A stretch of 64,000 nt of DNA, from assembly GCA_902596375.1 (NCBI GenBank), contig CACJTU010000007.1:1-64000 (forward strand). The letters are read 5' to 3'. Numbering within the stretch: position 1 is the stretch's first letter; every line of letters begins with the position of its first letter. The notes beneath the pieces were generated by a model. It searched no databases, was not told the DNA's origin, and worked only from the letters and a program-made list of their open reading frames with translations. A program made the translations under genes and the position numbers. Source of the DNA: an uncultured Pelagibacteraceae bacterium (GTDB lineage Bacteria > Pseudomonadota > Alphaproteobacteria > Pelagibacterales > Pelagibacteraceae). Shown here piece after piece: positions 17,500-26,507 of the stretch.

Positions 17500-18198
17500 A
17501 TGAGTACAAAAATTTTTTGTGATATTGCAGATTTAAGATTAATAAAAAAATTTAATGAAAAGAAAATAGTAAAAGGTTTTACTACCAATCCAAGCTTAAT
17601 GAGAAAAGCTGGAGCAAAGGACTATCGTTCATACTCCAAAAGAATACTTAAAGTATGTAAAAATAAACCAATATCATTTGAAGTGTTTGCTGATGATGAT
17701 AAAAGTATGATTTATCAAGGTAAAAAAATTAATGCGTGGGGTAGAAATATTTACGTAAAAGTTCCAGTTGTTAATTCAAATAATAAATTTACAGGAAAAG
17801 TTATTAAAGAATTAAATCATCAAAATATAAAATTAAATATTACTGCAGTTTATACAGCAAAACAAACTCAAAAAATTTTGAAACAAATAAATAAAAAAAC
17901 AAAAGTCATAATTTCTATCTTTGCAGGTAGATCAGGAGATGTAGGTAAAGACCCTGTGCCTGTGATAAAGAAAAGTATAAAGATGGCAAAAAAATTTAAA
18001 AATGTAAAAATTTTGTGGGCAAGTGTTAGAGAGCCATACAATTATACTCAAGCAAAACAATTGGGTTGTCATATAATAACAATACCGCCAACAATTATTG
18101 AAAAAATTGAAAAATTTGGAAAATCATTTAACCAGCTAACAATTGAAACAGTCAAAGCCTTTTTGAATGATAGTAAAAAATCTAAATTTAAAATATAA
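17500..18198 (+). CDS. tal: Transaldolase family protein
   Basis: 232 residues, a short single-domain transaldolase. IFCDIADLRLIKKF, then GFTTNPSLMRKAG, is the family opening. The Schiff-base Lys lies in NIYVKVPVV (about residue 87); LNITAVYTAKQT and IISIFAGRSGDVGKDP match the TalC/FSA-like short form. It interconverts sedoheptulose-7-P plus glyceraldehyde-3-P with fructose-6-P plus erythrose-4-P, complementing the transketolase at 24.5 kb. Short members can also act as fructose-6-P aldolases; AGRSGDVGKDP-bearing forms are usually annotated as transaldolase. Confidence 0.85.
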   Translation: MSTKIFCDIADLRLIKKFNEKKIVKGFTTNPSLMRKAGAKDYRSYSKRILKVCKNKPISFEVFADDDKSMIYQGKKINAWGRNIYVKVPVVNSNNKFTGKVIKELNHQNIKLNITAVYTAKQTQKILKQINKKTKVIISIFAGRSGDVGKDPVPVIKKSIKMAKKFKNVKILWASVREPYNYTQAKQLGCHIITIPPTIIEKIEKFGKSFNQLTIETVKAFLNDSKKSKFKI

Positions 18199-18204
18199 TT
18201 GAAT

Positions 18205-18281
<77 letters not shown>

Positions 18282-18287
18282 TTATTT

Positions 18288-18482
18288 TTAAATTCTATTT
18301 TTGAGTTTATTTAACTTTTTAACTCTTTTTATATTTTCTTGAAGAATTCTTTTTTTCTTTTCTGATGGTTTTTCGTAAGTATTCTTTAATTTAATAACCT
18401 TAAAGAATCCATCTCTTTGAAGTTTTCTTTTTAAAACTCTAAGAGCCTGTTCAACATTATTATCTTTAACTTCTATTTTAAT
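18288..18482 (-). CDS. rpsU: 30S ribosomal protein S21, probable ATT start
   Basis: Small-subunit protein that helps mRNA base pairing near the 16S 3' end. The sequence KDNNVEQALRVLKRKLQRDG and YEKPSEKKKR are S21 signatures. The track begins at TTG 18494, but that TTG is the first part of the Shine-Dalgarno TTGGAGGT. Starting at ATT 18482 gives (M)KIEVKDNNVEQAL, which aligns without gap to the usual MQVLVRDNNVDQAL, with 5 nt between GGAGG and ATT. I therefore call a 64-residue product with an AUU start. No ATG or GTG fits. The C-terminus is Lys-rich, as usual. Confidence 0.9.
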   Translation of the reverse strand: MKIEVKDNNVEQALRVLKRKLQRDGFFKVIKLKNTYEKPSEKKKRILQENIKRVKKLNKLKNRI

Positions 18483-18487
18483 AACTA

Positions 18488-18492
18488 CCTCC
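18488..18492 (-). promoter_or_regulatory. Strong Shine-Dalgarno of rpsU that decides the start
   Basis: GGAGG (in TTTTTTGGAGGTAGTT, minus strand) is a perfect anti-SD complement, unusual in this weak-SD genome. It stands 5 nt before ATT and only overlaps the TTG offered by the ORF track, whose own upstream region has no SD. Confidence 0.7.
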
Positions 18493-18545
18493 AAAAAAGT
18501 GGTTAGATAACACTTTTATAAATTTATGTCTATTTATTTTATTCA

Positions 18546-19127
18546 TTATATATTTGCTTGATTAGCCTTAGCTTGTTTTTCTCTTTCTTTTTTTTCTCTT
18601 TTGATTCTTCTCTCAGCTTTTTCAATAGCCTCCACTAAATCTTTCTGAGTAAATAAATTTAATGCCACAGGATCTTTAGGGTTAAGGCTGTTATAGTTCC
18701 AATAACTTTTGTTTCTTATCGATGTGACAGAATTTTTAGTGATTCCAACTAACTTTGCTATTTGAGAGTCTTTAAGAATATTGTGTTGTTTTATAAGCCA
18801 TAATGCAGAGTCTGGTTTATCTTGTCTTTTTGAAAGCGGTATATATTTCTTTATTTTTTTTTCATTGTTAGATATCTCAATGTCGCTACTCTTTATTTGC
18901 AATGGTCGATTTTCATCTTTTGATGACAACTCAATCTCTTCTCTTGAAAGTTGTCCAGATATTATAGGATTGTAAGCTTTAATACCTTTTGCAACTTCTC
19001 CATCTGCAATTCCTTGGATCTCAACTTCATGTAGTTTGCAAAAATTAGCAATTTGTTTAAAAGTTAAAGTAGTATTTTCTACTAGCCAAACAGCAGTTGC
19101 CATTGGCATTAAAGGTGCATCTGACAT
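18546..19127 (-). CDS. trcR: Cell cycle transcriptional regulator TrcR (DUF1013 family)
   Basis: 193 residues with two halves that look alike: MATAVWLVENTTLTFKQIANFCKLH near the N-terminus and DSALWLIKQHNILKDSQIAKLVGITKNSV at about 105-133, the second a clear helix-turn-helix-like segment. The order MPMATAVWLVENTTLTFKQIA is diagnostic of the alphaproteobacterial DUF1013 family. The C-terminus is a highly charged helix (EKAERRIKREKKEREKQ). Predicted DNA-binding or RNA-polymerase-associated regulator. It follows rpmE immediately (stop of rpmE to ATG without gap), an arrangement seen in other alphaproteobacteria. Confidence 0.85.
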   Translation of the reverse strand: MSDAPLMPMATAVWLVENTTLTFKQIANFCKLHEVEIQGIADGEVAKGIKAYNPIISGQLSREEIELSSKDENRPLQIKSSDIEISNNEKKIKKYIPLSKRQDKPDSALWLIKQHNILKDSQIAKLVGITKNSVTSIRNKSYWNYNSLNPKDPVALNLFTQKDLVEAIEKAERRIKREKKEREKQAKANQANI

Positions 19128-19358
19128 TTAATTTTTCTTTTCTGATTTAAAATTTTGAAATTTTTTATTGAATTTACTTATTCTACCTTTATCCATCAGC
19201 TTTTGTTTACCACCTGTCCAAGCAGCATGTGATTTTGGATCTATCTCTAATTTTAATAACTCGCCTTCTTTCCCCCAAGTTGACTTTGTTTCAAATTGAG
19301 TTCCATCTGTCATTTCTACTTTGATATTGTGATAGTTTGGGTGTATGTCTTTTTTCAT
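19128..19358 (-). CDS. rpmE: 50S ribosomal protein L31
   Basis: 76 residues. [20 protein letters not shown], then [19 protein letters not shown] and [22 protein letters not shown], match bacterial L31, in the alphaproteobacterial form without the CxxC zinc ligands. It is part of the large subunit central protuberance. Adjacent to trcR, and 35 nt downstream of the suhB-like gene on the same strand. Confidence 0.95.
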   Translation of the reverse strand: MKKDIHPNYHNIKVEMTDGTQFETKSTWGKEGELLKLEIDPKSHAAWTGGKQKLMDKGRISKFNKKFQNFKSEKKN

Positions 19359-19393
19359 ATCGAGACTTATAGCAAAAGAATTTTAGAACACAA

Positions 19394-20134
19394 TTAAAAG
19401 TTCCTTAATTTTTCAAGCATTTTATCATTAATTGCACTACTTGACGCCCTAATATCAATATTATTAACATGAAATTTGTTTAAATCATTTACAATGCCTC
19501 CAGCTTCCTCAACCATTAAAGCTCCTGCCGCAACATCCCAAATATTAATTTTGTTGTGGAAATAGCCATCGTACCTGCCTGATGCAACATAAGCTAAATC
19601 TAAGGCAGCACTGCCGCTACATCGTATATTTAAATCACTGAATTTAACCCCTTCTTGATTGCTAGCAAACAAACAGTCATCCAATAAATTTTTTTTAGAC
19701 ACCCTCAATCTTTGATTATTTAAAAAAGCTCCTTTATTTTTTTCTGAAAAATACATTTCATCTTTAATAGGATCAAAAATTAATCCACTTACTATCCCTT
19801 CATTTGTTTGAAGGGCAATAGAAATTGCAAAATGTGGAATACCATGAAGAAAATTTGTTGTTCCATCGATGGGATCAATTATCCAAATATTTTCTCTATC
19901 TTTATTATTAATTTTACCTACTTCTTCAGAGAGAAAGGAAAAGTTTTTTTTTGACTTAGAAAGTTCTTCAATTAAAATTTTTTCTACTTGTCTATCTGTT
20001 CTTGTGACAAAATCTTTAGGACCTTTTTTTGAAACTTGTAATTTTTCAACTTCACCAAAATCTCTGATTACAGATTTCGATGCTTTCTCTGCAGCCTTTA
20101 TCATTAAATTTAAGTTAGATGATATAGATATCAT
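19394..20134 (-). CDS. suhB: Inositol monophosphatase family protein (SuhB-like)
   Basis: 246 residues. Motif A IWIIDPIDGTTNFLHGIPHF (about 81-100) and motif B WDVAAGALMVEEAGG (about 199-213), with FLSEEVG upstream, supply the metal and substrate ligands of this Mg2+-dependent phosphatase family. Members hydrolyse inositol-1-phosphate or related sugar phosphates; the E. coli homologue also influences rRNA transcription. It lies 4 nt after efp, within the long minus-strand operon from tkt to trcR. Exact substrate unknown. Confidence 0.9.
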   Translation of the reverse strand: MISISSNLNLMIKAAEKASKSVIRDFGEVEKLQVSKKGPKDFVTRTDRQVEKILIEELSKSKKNFSFLSEEVGKINNKDRENIWIIDPIDGTTNFLHGIPHFAISIALQTNEGIVSGLIFDPIKDEMYFSEKNKGAFLNNQRLRVSKKNLLDDCLFASNQEGVKFSDLNIRCSGSAALDLAYVASGRYDGYFHNKINIWDVAAGALMVEEAGGIVNDLNKFHVNNIDIRASSSAINDKMLEKLRNF

Positions 20135-20138
20135 TTTT

Positions 20139-20699
20139 TTAAACTTTCTTAATATATTCTAAAGTCCTAGTATCAACTATGACTTCGTCTCCAGATTCTA
20201 TAAATGGTGGAACTTGAATATTTAAACCGTTATGAAGAATAGCAGGTTTGTAAGAGGAAGACACTGTCTGTCCTTTTAATGCAGCATCTGTTGTATCAAT
20301 TTTACATATAACCTGGTTAGGGAGTTCAACCGAAATTGGATTTTCGTTATAAAAACTTACAGAAACCTCTAGATTTTCAGTTAAAAGTTTTCCTTTATCT
20401 CCAATTAATTCTTTTTTTATTTCTATCTGTTCAAATGTTTTTGGATCCATAAAAAAATAATTAACTTCATCACTATAAAGATAATTAAAAGTTGTTTCTT
20501 CCAAAGAGGCTTTCTCAACAGTTTCACTCGACCTGAATCTCTCATTTAATTTTGTATTTTTATTCAAACTTTTCATTTCAACTTGAGCAAAAGCACCACC
20601 TTTTCCTGGTTTCACATGTTGGGTTTTTAGAACTTGCCAAAGATCATTTTTGTACTCCAGCAACATCCCAACTCTAATTTCTCCAGCATTAATTTTCAT
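20139..20699 (-). CDS. efp: Elongation factor P
   Basis: 186 residues, three beta-domain factor that relieves ribosome stalling at polyproline. MKINAGEIRVGMLLEYKNDL opens the KOW-like domain; VKPGKGGAFAQVEMKSL contains the Lys modified in many bacteria (about residue 34); the C-terminal TDAALKGQTVSSSYKPAIL and PPFIESGDEVIVDTRTLEYI are conserved. No epmA or epmB is seen in the window. The ATG overlaps the thiE stop by 4 nt. Confidence 0.96.
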   Translation of the reverse strand: MKINAGEIRVGMLLEYKNDLWQVLKTQHVKPGKGGAFAQVEMKSLNKNTKLNERFRSSETVEKASLEETTFNYLYSDEVNYFFMDPKTFEQIEIKKELIGDKGKLLTENLEVSVSFYNENPISVELPNQVICKIDTTDAALKGQTVSSSYKPAILHNGLNIQVPPFIESGDEVIVDTRTLEYIKKV

Positions 20700-21310
20700 T
20701 TTAATCTTTTTACAGCTTGTAATGGTTTATATTTTTTATTTTTCCAAATGTAGCCTGAAATAGCTAAAAAATTAGCATTATTCAATAATAGATTTTTATA
20801 ATTAAAGGCATTAATTCCACCGATAGCTACTGTTGGAGTTTTTGTAAATTTTTTAATTTTATTTAAAATCTTTAAAGAGGCAACATACTTAGTTTTTTTA
20901 GTCTTAGATTGATTAAAAGCGCCAAAAGCAATGTAATCAGCTTTAGCTTTAATTGCTTTTCTTGCTAAATTAATAGAATTATGACAAGTAATTCCTATAA
21001 TTTTTTTACCAAGTATTTTTTTTGCCATCTTAATATTCATATCTTTTTGACCTAGATGGCAACCATCCGCATCTAATTTTAAAGTAAGCAAAGGATCATC
21101 GTTAATTATAAATTTTACTTTATTTTTTTTACAAATATTCTTAATTTTTTTTCCAATTATAATTTTCTTTTTAAGAGAATAATTTTTAAGTCTAAGCTGA
21201 AAAAAACTTATTTTTTTAGTTTTTAGAACTAAATTTAGACTTTTATAAAAAGAATTAGGTATTTTGTTAGGAGAAATAAGATAAATAAATTTTTTTTTAT
21301 TTATTTTCAA
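20696..21310 (-). CDS. thiE: Thiamine phosphate synthase
   Basis: 204 residues, TIM barrel that joins HMP-pyrophosphate and thiazole phosphate. FFQLRLKN (Lys-containing diphosphate site), INDDPLLTLKLDADGCHLGQKDM, GITCHNS, YIAFGAFNQSKTK and VAIGGINAFN track the ThiE pattern. The KTKK stretch after FGAFNQS replaces the usual STKT, and the sequence is divergent and Lys-rich. It overlaps fba by 14 nt and efp by 4 nt, so it rides in a central-metabolism operon. SAR11 is known to lack thiC and to depend on an external pyrimidine precursor, for which ThiD and ThiE are still needed. Confidence 0.85.
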   Translation of the reverse strand: MKINKKKFIYLISPNKIPNSFYKSLNLVLKTKKISFFQLRLKNYSLKKKIIIGKKIKNICKKNKVKFIINDDPLLTLKLDADGCHLGQKDMNIKMAKKILGKKIIGITCHNSINLARKAIKAKADYIAFGAFNQSKTKKTKYVASLKILNKIKKFTKTPTVAIGGINAFNYKNLLLNNANFLAISGYIWKNKKYKPLQAVKRLK

Positions 21311-22307
21311 GTTCGCTAGACCATTTTCCTTGAGCAGCTAAGGTACACATTTTAGCTCTGTGATTAAAGGTGTTTTGAGTTGCCTCTAAATTTTTAATAT
21401 CTTTAGACCAAACTTTTAAAGCATTTTGCTGAAGAGCTCTTCCATATGAATAAGTCATTATAAAATTTGTAGTATTATTTTTATTAATTAAATTTAAATT
21501 TTTTGTGGCCTCAATTTCAGATTGCCCACCAGATAAAAAAGCTATTCCAGGAACTTCATCGGGTACAGAATTTTTGAGGCATTCCAACGTTTTAATAGAA
21601 ACTTCTTCACTAGAAATTTTGTTGTCTGATAAGCTGCCAGACAAAATCATATTTGGTTTTAATATTATTCCTGAGAGATCAACTTTGTGTAAAATTAGTT
21701 CCTCAAAACACTTTTTAATTATCTCTGATGTTTTATTCAAACAAACTTCAGCAGAATGGTTTCCATCCATCAATACCTCGGGTTCTACTATTGGAACCAT
21801 TCCACTTTCTTGAACTAGTGCAGAGTATCTAGCAAGAGCATGAGCATTACTACTAATTGCCAGTTTGCTTGGATATTCATCACTAATAGAATATACACCT
21901 CTCCATTTTGTAAATCTTGCTCCAAGATCATAATATTTTTTTAATCTATCTCTAAGGCCATCTAATCCTTCTGTAATTTTTTCTTTAGGGGAATTTGCCA
22001 AATCTTTTGCTCCTGTATCAACTTTAATCCCAGTAACTGCACCCGAACTAGATATTAAATCTGGTATTGATTTTCCTGTGCTCGAAATTTGATTTATAGT
22101 TTCATCGTAAAGAATTACACCACCTATGCAATCCTTCATTCCATCTGACGAAAAAAGAATTTCTCTGAAGCAAAGTCTATTTTCTGGAGTTGATTTGACA
22201 TTTACTGCTTCAAGTCTTTTTGTCATAGTTCCATTGCTTTCATCAGCAGCGAGTATACCTTTGCCATTGGAAATTATTTTAAGTGCAATTTTATTTAATT
22301 CAGACAT
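21297..22307 (-). CDS. fba: Fructose-bisphosphate aldolase class I
   Basis: 336 residues, Schiff-base (metal-independent) aldolase of the eukaryote-like class I. GKGILAADESNGTMTKRL at about 15-32, FTKWRGVYSI at about 133-142, EPEVLMDGNHS, and the Schiff-base Lys in GIILKPNMIL at about 218; LSGGQSEIEA follows. It cleaves or forms fructose 1,6-bisphosphate in glycolysis/gluconeogenesis. Placed between pgk and thiE on one transcript. The C-terminal Tyr of many class I enzymes is not seen; the end is SSELENK. Confidence 0.95.
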   Translation of the reverse strand: MSELNKIALKIISNGKGILAADESNGTMTKRLEAVNVKSTPENRLCFREILFSSDGMKDCIGGVILYDETINQISSTGKSIPDLISSSGAVTGIKVDTGAKDLANSPKEKITEGLDGLRDRLKKYYDLGARFTKWRGVYSISDEYPSKLAISSNAHALARYSALVQESGMVPIVEPEVLMDGNHSAEVCLNKTSEIIKKCFEELILHKVDLSGIILKPNMILSGSLSDNKISSEEVSIKTLECLKNSVPDEVPGIAFLSGGQSEIEATKNLNLINKNNTTNFIMTYSYGRALQQNALKVWSKDIKNLEATQNTFNHRAKMCTLAAQGKWSSELENK

Positions 22308-22308
22308 T

Positions 22309-23487
22309 TTAATTTAATGCGGTTATACCAGGAAGGTTTTTACCTTCAAGATATTCTAAAAAAGCTCCACCTGCAGTTGAAACAAAATTAAAATCATTAA
22401 CAGCCTTTAAATTATTTAATAAAGAGACTGTGTCCCCACCTCCAGCAACTGAAAAAATTTTGTTTGCTTTTTTATTTTCAATTATTTTTTTTGCTATTTG
22501 AATACTTCCGAAAGCAAAATTTGGATTTTCAAAATATCCTGCGGGTCCATTCCAAAGTATAGTTTTACTATTATCAATAATTTTTGCTATTTTATCTATA
22601 GTTTTTGGACCAATATCCAATATCATTTCATCAGATAATATCTCGTTCAATTCCTTCTTTTGAGGAGATCCATTTAAATCTTCAGATATAATCACATCAT
22701 CTGGATAAATTATTTTACATTTTTCTTTTTTTGAAAGAGAGATAATTTCTTCAACTATTTTATGGCAATTTTTTTCTTTAATAGATTTTCCAACACTATT
22801 TCCAAAATATTCTATAAAATTATTAGCCATACCCCCAACAATTATAATATTATCAAATTTAGGAATTAAATTTTTAATAACATTAATTTTAGTTGAAATT
22901 TTAGATCCCCCAATAATACAAGTAATTGGTCTGGTAATTTCAGAAGTTATTTTATTAAGCGCATTTACCTCTAAGTCTAGCTGCAACCCAGAAAACGAGG
23001 GTAAGAATTTTGGAATTTCATAAATTGAGGCATGAGCTCTATGCGAACAAGAGAAAGCATCATTTACATATATATCTCCTAAATTTGACAATAGTTCAGC
23101 AAACTTATTGTCATTTTGTTCTTCCTCAGAATAAAATCTAATATTTTCTAATATAAAAATATCTTCATCATAGTCATTGAAGAAATTTTTATTTTTTATT
23201 TCTTTAATATTTTCAGTAATAAGTTTTACTTTTTTTCTTAACTTATTTTGCAAATCTTCACAAATTGGTTTTAGGGAGAGCTCTTTAACAATTTTTCCTT
23301 TTGGTCTTCCAATATGAGATAAAATTATAATTTTAGCATTTTCTTTAACCAAAAAATTTAATGTAGGAAGAATTTTATCGATTCTTGTTGTGTCTGTTAT
23401 CTTGTCTCTTTCCAAAGGGACATTCAAATCTAGTCTTAATAATATTTTTTTATTCTTTAGATTTTTTTCGTTTATAATACTTCTCAT
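22309..23487 (-). CDS. pgk: Phosphoglycerate kinase
   Basis: 392 residues. RLDLNVPL, ILSHIGRPKG (about 57-66), ILENIRFYSEEE, YVNDAFSCSHRAHAS and, in the C-terminal lobe, WNGPAGYFE and VAGGGDTVSLL are the substrate- and ATP-binding signatures. It interconverts 1,3-bisphosphoglycerate and 3-phosphoglycerate with ATP. Its ATG overlaps the last base of the gap stop, so translation is coupled; fba follows after 1 nt. Confidence 0.96.
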   Translation of the reverse strand: MRSIINEKNLKNKKILLRLDLNVPLERDKITDTTRIDKILPTLNFLVKENAKIIILSHIGRPKGKIVKELSLKPICEDLQNKLRKKVKLITENIKEIKNKNFFNDYDEDIFILENIRFYSEEEQNDNKFAELLSNLGDIYVNDAFSCSHRAHASIYEIPKFLPSFSGLQLDLEVNALNKITSEITRPITCIIGGSKISTKINVIKNLIPKFDNIIIVGGMANNFIEYFGNSVGKSIKEKNCHKIVEEIISLSKKEKCKIIYPDDVIISEDLNGSPQKKELNEILSDEMILDIGPKTIDKIAKIIDNSKTILWNGPAGYFENPNFAFGSIQIAKKIIENKKANKIFSVAGGGDTVSLLNNLKAVNDFNFVSTAGGAFLEYLEGKNLPGITALN

Positions 23488-24494
23488 TAAGAGATTTTAT
23501 GCAAAGTTTCAGCGATATCACACATTCTATTAGAAAAGCCCCACTCATTATCATACCAGGCTGATATTTTACCCATATTACTTCCAACTACATTTGTTAA
23601 AGAAGCATCTACTATTGCGGAAGCAGGATGATGATTAAAATCTATAGATACTAATTTTTCATGAGTAACTTCTAAGATTTTTTTTAATTTATTTTTTGAT
23701 GCTTGTTCAAAGGCATCATTAATCTTTTTTATATTAATATCTTTTTTTGTACAAAAAACTAATTCAACAAGAGAAACATTAGGAGTGGGCACCCTCATCG
23801 CAACACCTTCTAGTTTCCCTTTTAGGGTTGGTATTATTTCTCCTATTGCTTTCGAAGCTCCTGTTGAAGTAGGAACGATTGACTGACTTGCAGATCTCGC
23901 TCTTCTGGGATCTTTGTGAGAGTTATCTAAAATTCTCTGATCGCTAGTAAATGCATGAATTGTAGTCATAAAACCTTTTTCAATTTCAAAATTTTGATCA
24001 AGAACACTGGTTACTGTTGCTAGACAATTAGTTGTGCACGAAGCTGCAGATATTATTTTATCCTCTTTAGTAATTAATTTTTCATTAACACCAAATACTA
24101 TTGTTTTATCAGCATTCTTACATGGAGCAGAAACGATCACTTTTTTTGCACCATTTTCTATATGGGCAAGAAGTTTTTCTTTCGAATTAAATTTTCCAGT
24201 ACATTCGAAAACATAATCAACATCATATTTTTTCCAATTTATATCTTCAATTTTTGTTTCTTGAGAAAATGTAATTTTATTTTTATTAATTATTAAATGA
24301 TTTGGATCATAATCTAAATTAGCATTTAATTTTCCATGTATAGAATCATATTTAATTAATTTAGATGTAGTTTCTGAATTTGACCTATTGTTTATATGAT
24401 TAATTTTTAAATTTTTATTTTTACTTTCGACAATTGTTCTAACGACCATACGACCAATCCGTCCCATTCCATTAATTCCAATTTTAATTGTCAT
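23487..24494 (-). CDS. gap: Glyceraldehyde-3-phosphate dehydrogenase (likely NADP-compatible)
   Basis: 335 residues. IGINGMGRIGRMVVR binds the dinucleotide and SAASCTTNCLAT carries the catalytic Cys153; RVPTPNVSLVEL and WYDNEWGFSNRM are conserved. After the second beta strand the usual Asn-Asp-Leu reads Asn-Asn-Arg (residues 35-37). Loss of that Asp, which binds the 2'-OH of NAD, plus a neighbouring Arg, is what is seen in NADP-using GAPDHs; I infer NADP or dual use. It lies between tkt and pgk in the same operon. Confidence 0.95.
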   Translation of the reverse strand: MTIKIGINGMGRIGRMVVRTIVESKNKNLKINHINNRSNSETTSKLIKYDSIHGKLNANLDYDPNHLIINKNKITFSQETKIEDINWKKYDVDYVFECTGKFNSKEKLLAHIENGAKKVIVSAPCKNADKTIVFGVNEKLITKEDKIISAASCTTNCLATVTSVLDQNFEIEKGFMTTIHAFTSDQRILDNSHKDPRRARSASQSIVPTSTGASKAIGEIIPTLKGKLEGVAMRVPTPNVSLVELVFCTKKDINIKKINDAFEQASKNKLKKILEVTHEKLVSIDFNHHPASAIVDASLTNVVGSNMGKISAWYDNEWGFSNRMCDIAETLHKIS

Positions 24495-24495
24495 T

Positions 24496-26454
24496 TTATT
24501 TATTTAATAATTTTTTAGTGATATTTTTAATGTTTGTACTCTCTAGACCAAAATATTTATAAATATCTTTATAGGGTGCACTTTTTCCGAATTCATCAAT
24601 TCCAAAAGCAATCCCGTTATCACCTACATATTTTTTCCAACAATCACTTGATCCAGCCTCAATAGATATTTTAAATTTTGTTTCTTCTAAAATTTTATTT
24701 TTATAAGATTTTGATTGTAATTCAAAAAGTTCCATACAAGGCATTGATATCACTTTGGAATATATTTTATCTTTGGCTAATTTATGGCTAACCTCTAACG
24801 CTAGATTAACTTCAGATCCACTCGCTAATATTGTTAGATTAATTTTTTTGTTTGTTCTTAAAACCTCGTAAGCACCTAATGAGCATAAGTTTTTATTAGA
24901 GTATGTTTTTCTTATTGGATTTAAATTTTGTCTTGTTAAAGATAGTACGCTAGGTGTTTTTGAGCTTTTTAATGCATGTTCCCAACACTCGATAGTTTCA
25001 ATTCTATCTGCAGGTCTAAATACATTCAGGTTAGGTATAGCACGTAAGCCCGAAAGCTGTTCTATAGGTTGATGGGTAGGACCATCTTCTCCGAGACCAA
25101 TAGAGTCATGAGTCATTACATAAATGACTCTTTTTTTCATTAAGGCAGACAATCTGATCGAAGGTTTGCAATAATCAGAAAATATTAAAAATGTACCTCC
25201 ATAAGGAATTAGATTACTGTGAAGTGCGATACCATTCATAACCCCACTCATTGCGTGCTCTCTGACTCCGTAGTGAATGTAGTCACCAGTAAAATCTCCA
25301 GGTTTAATTACTTTATGGTTTTTAGTTTTTGTATTATTTGATCCAGCTAAATCAGCAGAGCCACCAATTAAATTATTTTTTTGTTTTGTTAATGCATTCA
25401 ATGTTATTTCTGAACATTTTCTAGTAGCTAAACTTTTTGGCTCTTTTATTGCATTCTCTTTTTCTTTCTTAAGCACCGTAGTAAAATTATTTTTTAATGT
25501 CTGATTAAATTTTATTTTTTTTCTTTTTATTGCTCTATTCCATTTTTTTTCTAAAATTTCACCTCTTTGGCCAATTTTTCTCCATTCATTTAAAATTTTA
25601 TTTGGGATATCAAAAGGTTTGGTTTTCCAATTTAAGACTTTTCTTACAAGCTTAATTTCATCTACTCCCAATGGACTTCCATGGGACGATGCTTTTCCTG
25701 ATTTATTCGGTGAACCATATCCAATCTTTGTTTTACAAGAAATCACAGAAGGTTTTTTAGCTTTTTGAACTTTTTTTAGTGCTTTAAAAATTTCTTTTTC
25801 ATTATGACCGTTGATAGAAATATAATCCCAACCATATCCTTCAAATCTTTTTTTAAAATTATCTGAAACTGCGAGATTTGTTGGGCCATCAATTGAAATT
25901 GAATTGTTATCAAATAGCATAACTAAATTTTTAAGTTTTAAATGTCCTGCTAAACTCATCGCTTCATGACTTATTCCTTCCATTAAGCATCCATCTCCGG
26001 CTAAAACATAAGTTTTGTGATTAATTAAATCTTTACCTAATTTATTTTTTAAAATTTCTTCAGCTATTGCAAAACCAACTGCATTAGATATACCTTGTCC
26101 AAGAGGACCTGTTGTAGTTTCAATACCTGTTTTCGGGTGATATTCAGGATGTCCAGCACAAATAGAATTAAGCTGCCTAAATTTTTTAATATTATTAATT
26201 GATATGCTTTTATATCCAGTTAGGTAAAGCAAAGAATATAAAAGCATAGAACCGTGACCAGCAGACAAAACAAATCTATCTCTATTTAACCAATCTGGAT
26301 TCTTTGGATTAAATCTTAAAAAATTTTTGAATAACACTGTTGCAACATCTGCCATACCCATTGGCATTCCTGGGTGACCTGAATTTGCTTTTTGAACAGC
26401 ATCAATTGATAAAAATCTGATGCAATTAGCTAAATCATTGTGTAGTTTACTCAA
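24496..26454 (-). CDS. tkt: Transketolase
   Basis: 652 residues, full length. GHPGMPMGMADVA, TTGPLGQGISNAVG, the thiamine diphosphate motif GDGCLMEGISHEAM (about 152-165, closing with NNSIS), YGVREHAMSGVMNG and THDSIGLGEDGPTHQPIEQL are transketolase signatures. It transfers two-carbon units in the non-oxidative pentose phosphate route and works with the transaldolase at 17.5 kb. First gene of the operon tkt-gap-pgk-fba-thiE-efp-suhB-rpmE-trcR. Its 53-bp upstream region is shared with a divergent gene pair and must hold both promoters. Confidence 0.96.
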   Translation of the reverse strand: MSKLHNDLANCIRFLSIDAVQKANSGHPGMPMGMADVATVLFKNFLRFNPKNPDWLNRDRFVLSAGHGSMLLYSLLYLTGYKSISINNIKKFRQLNSICAGHPEYHPKTGIETTTGPLGQGISNAVGFAIAEEILKNKLGKDLINHKTYVLAGDGCLMEGISHEAMSLAGHLKLKNLVMLFDNNSISIDGPTNLAVSDNFKKRFEGYGWDYISINGHNEKEIFKALKKVQKAKKPSVISCKTKIGYGSPNKSGKASSHGSPLGVDEIKLVRKVLNWKTKPFDIPNKILNEWRKIGQRGEILEKKWNRAIKRKKIKFNQTLKNNFTTVLKKEKENAIKEPKSLATRKCSEITLNALTKQKNNLIGGSADLAGSNNTKTKNHKVIKPGDFTGDYIHYGVREHAMSGVMNGIALHSNLIPYGGTFLIFSDYCKPSIRLSALMKKRVIYVMTHDSIGLGEDGPTHQPIEQLSGLRAIPNLNVFRPADRIETIECWEHALKSSKTPSVLSLTRQNLNPIRKTYSNKNLCSLGAYEVLRTNKKINLTILASGSEVNLALEVSHKLAKDKIYSKVISMPCMELFELQSKSYKNKILEETKFKISIEAGSSDCWKKYVGDNGIAFGIDEFGKSAPYKDIYKYFGLESTNIKNITKKLLNK

Positions 26455-26507
26455 AATTATCCTGACTAGACTAAGAAGAATCTATTTAATAATATAAACA
26501 TATATAT

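Noticed and set aside
26455-26507. Search for a TPP or other riboswitch before tkt and the operon containing thiE
   Set aside because: The 53-nt gap is far too short for a TPP riboswitch and has no matching core.
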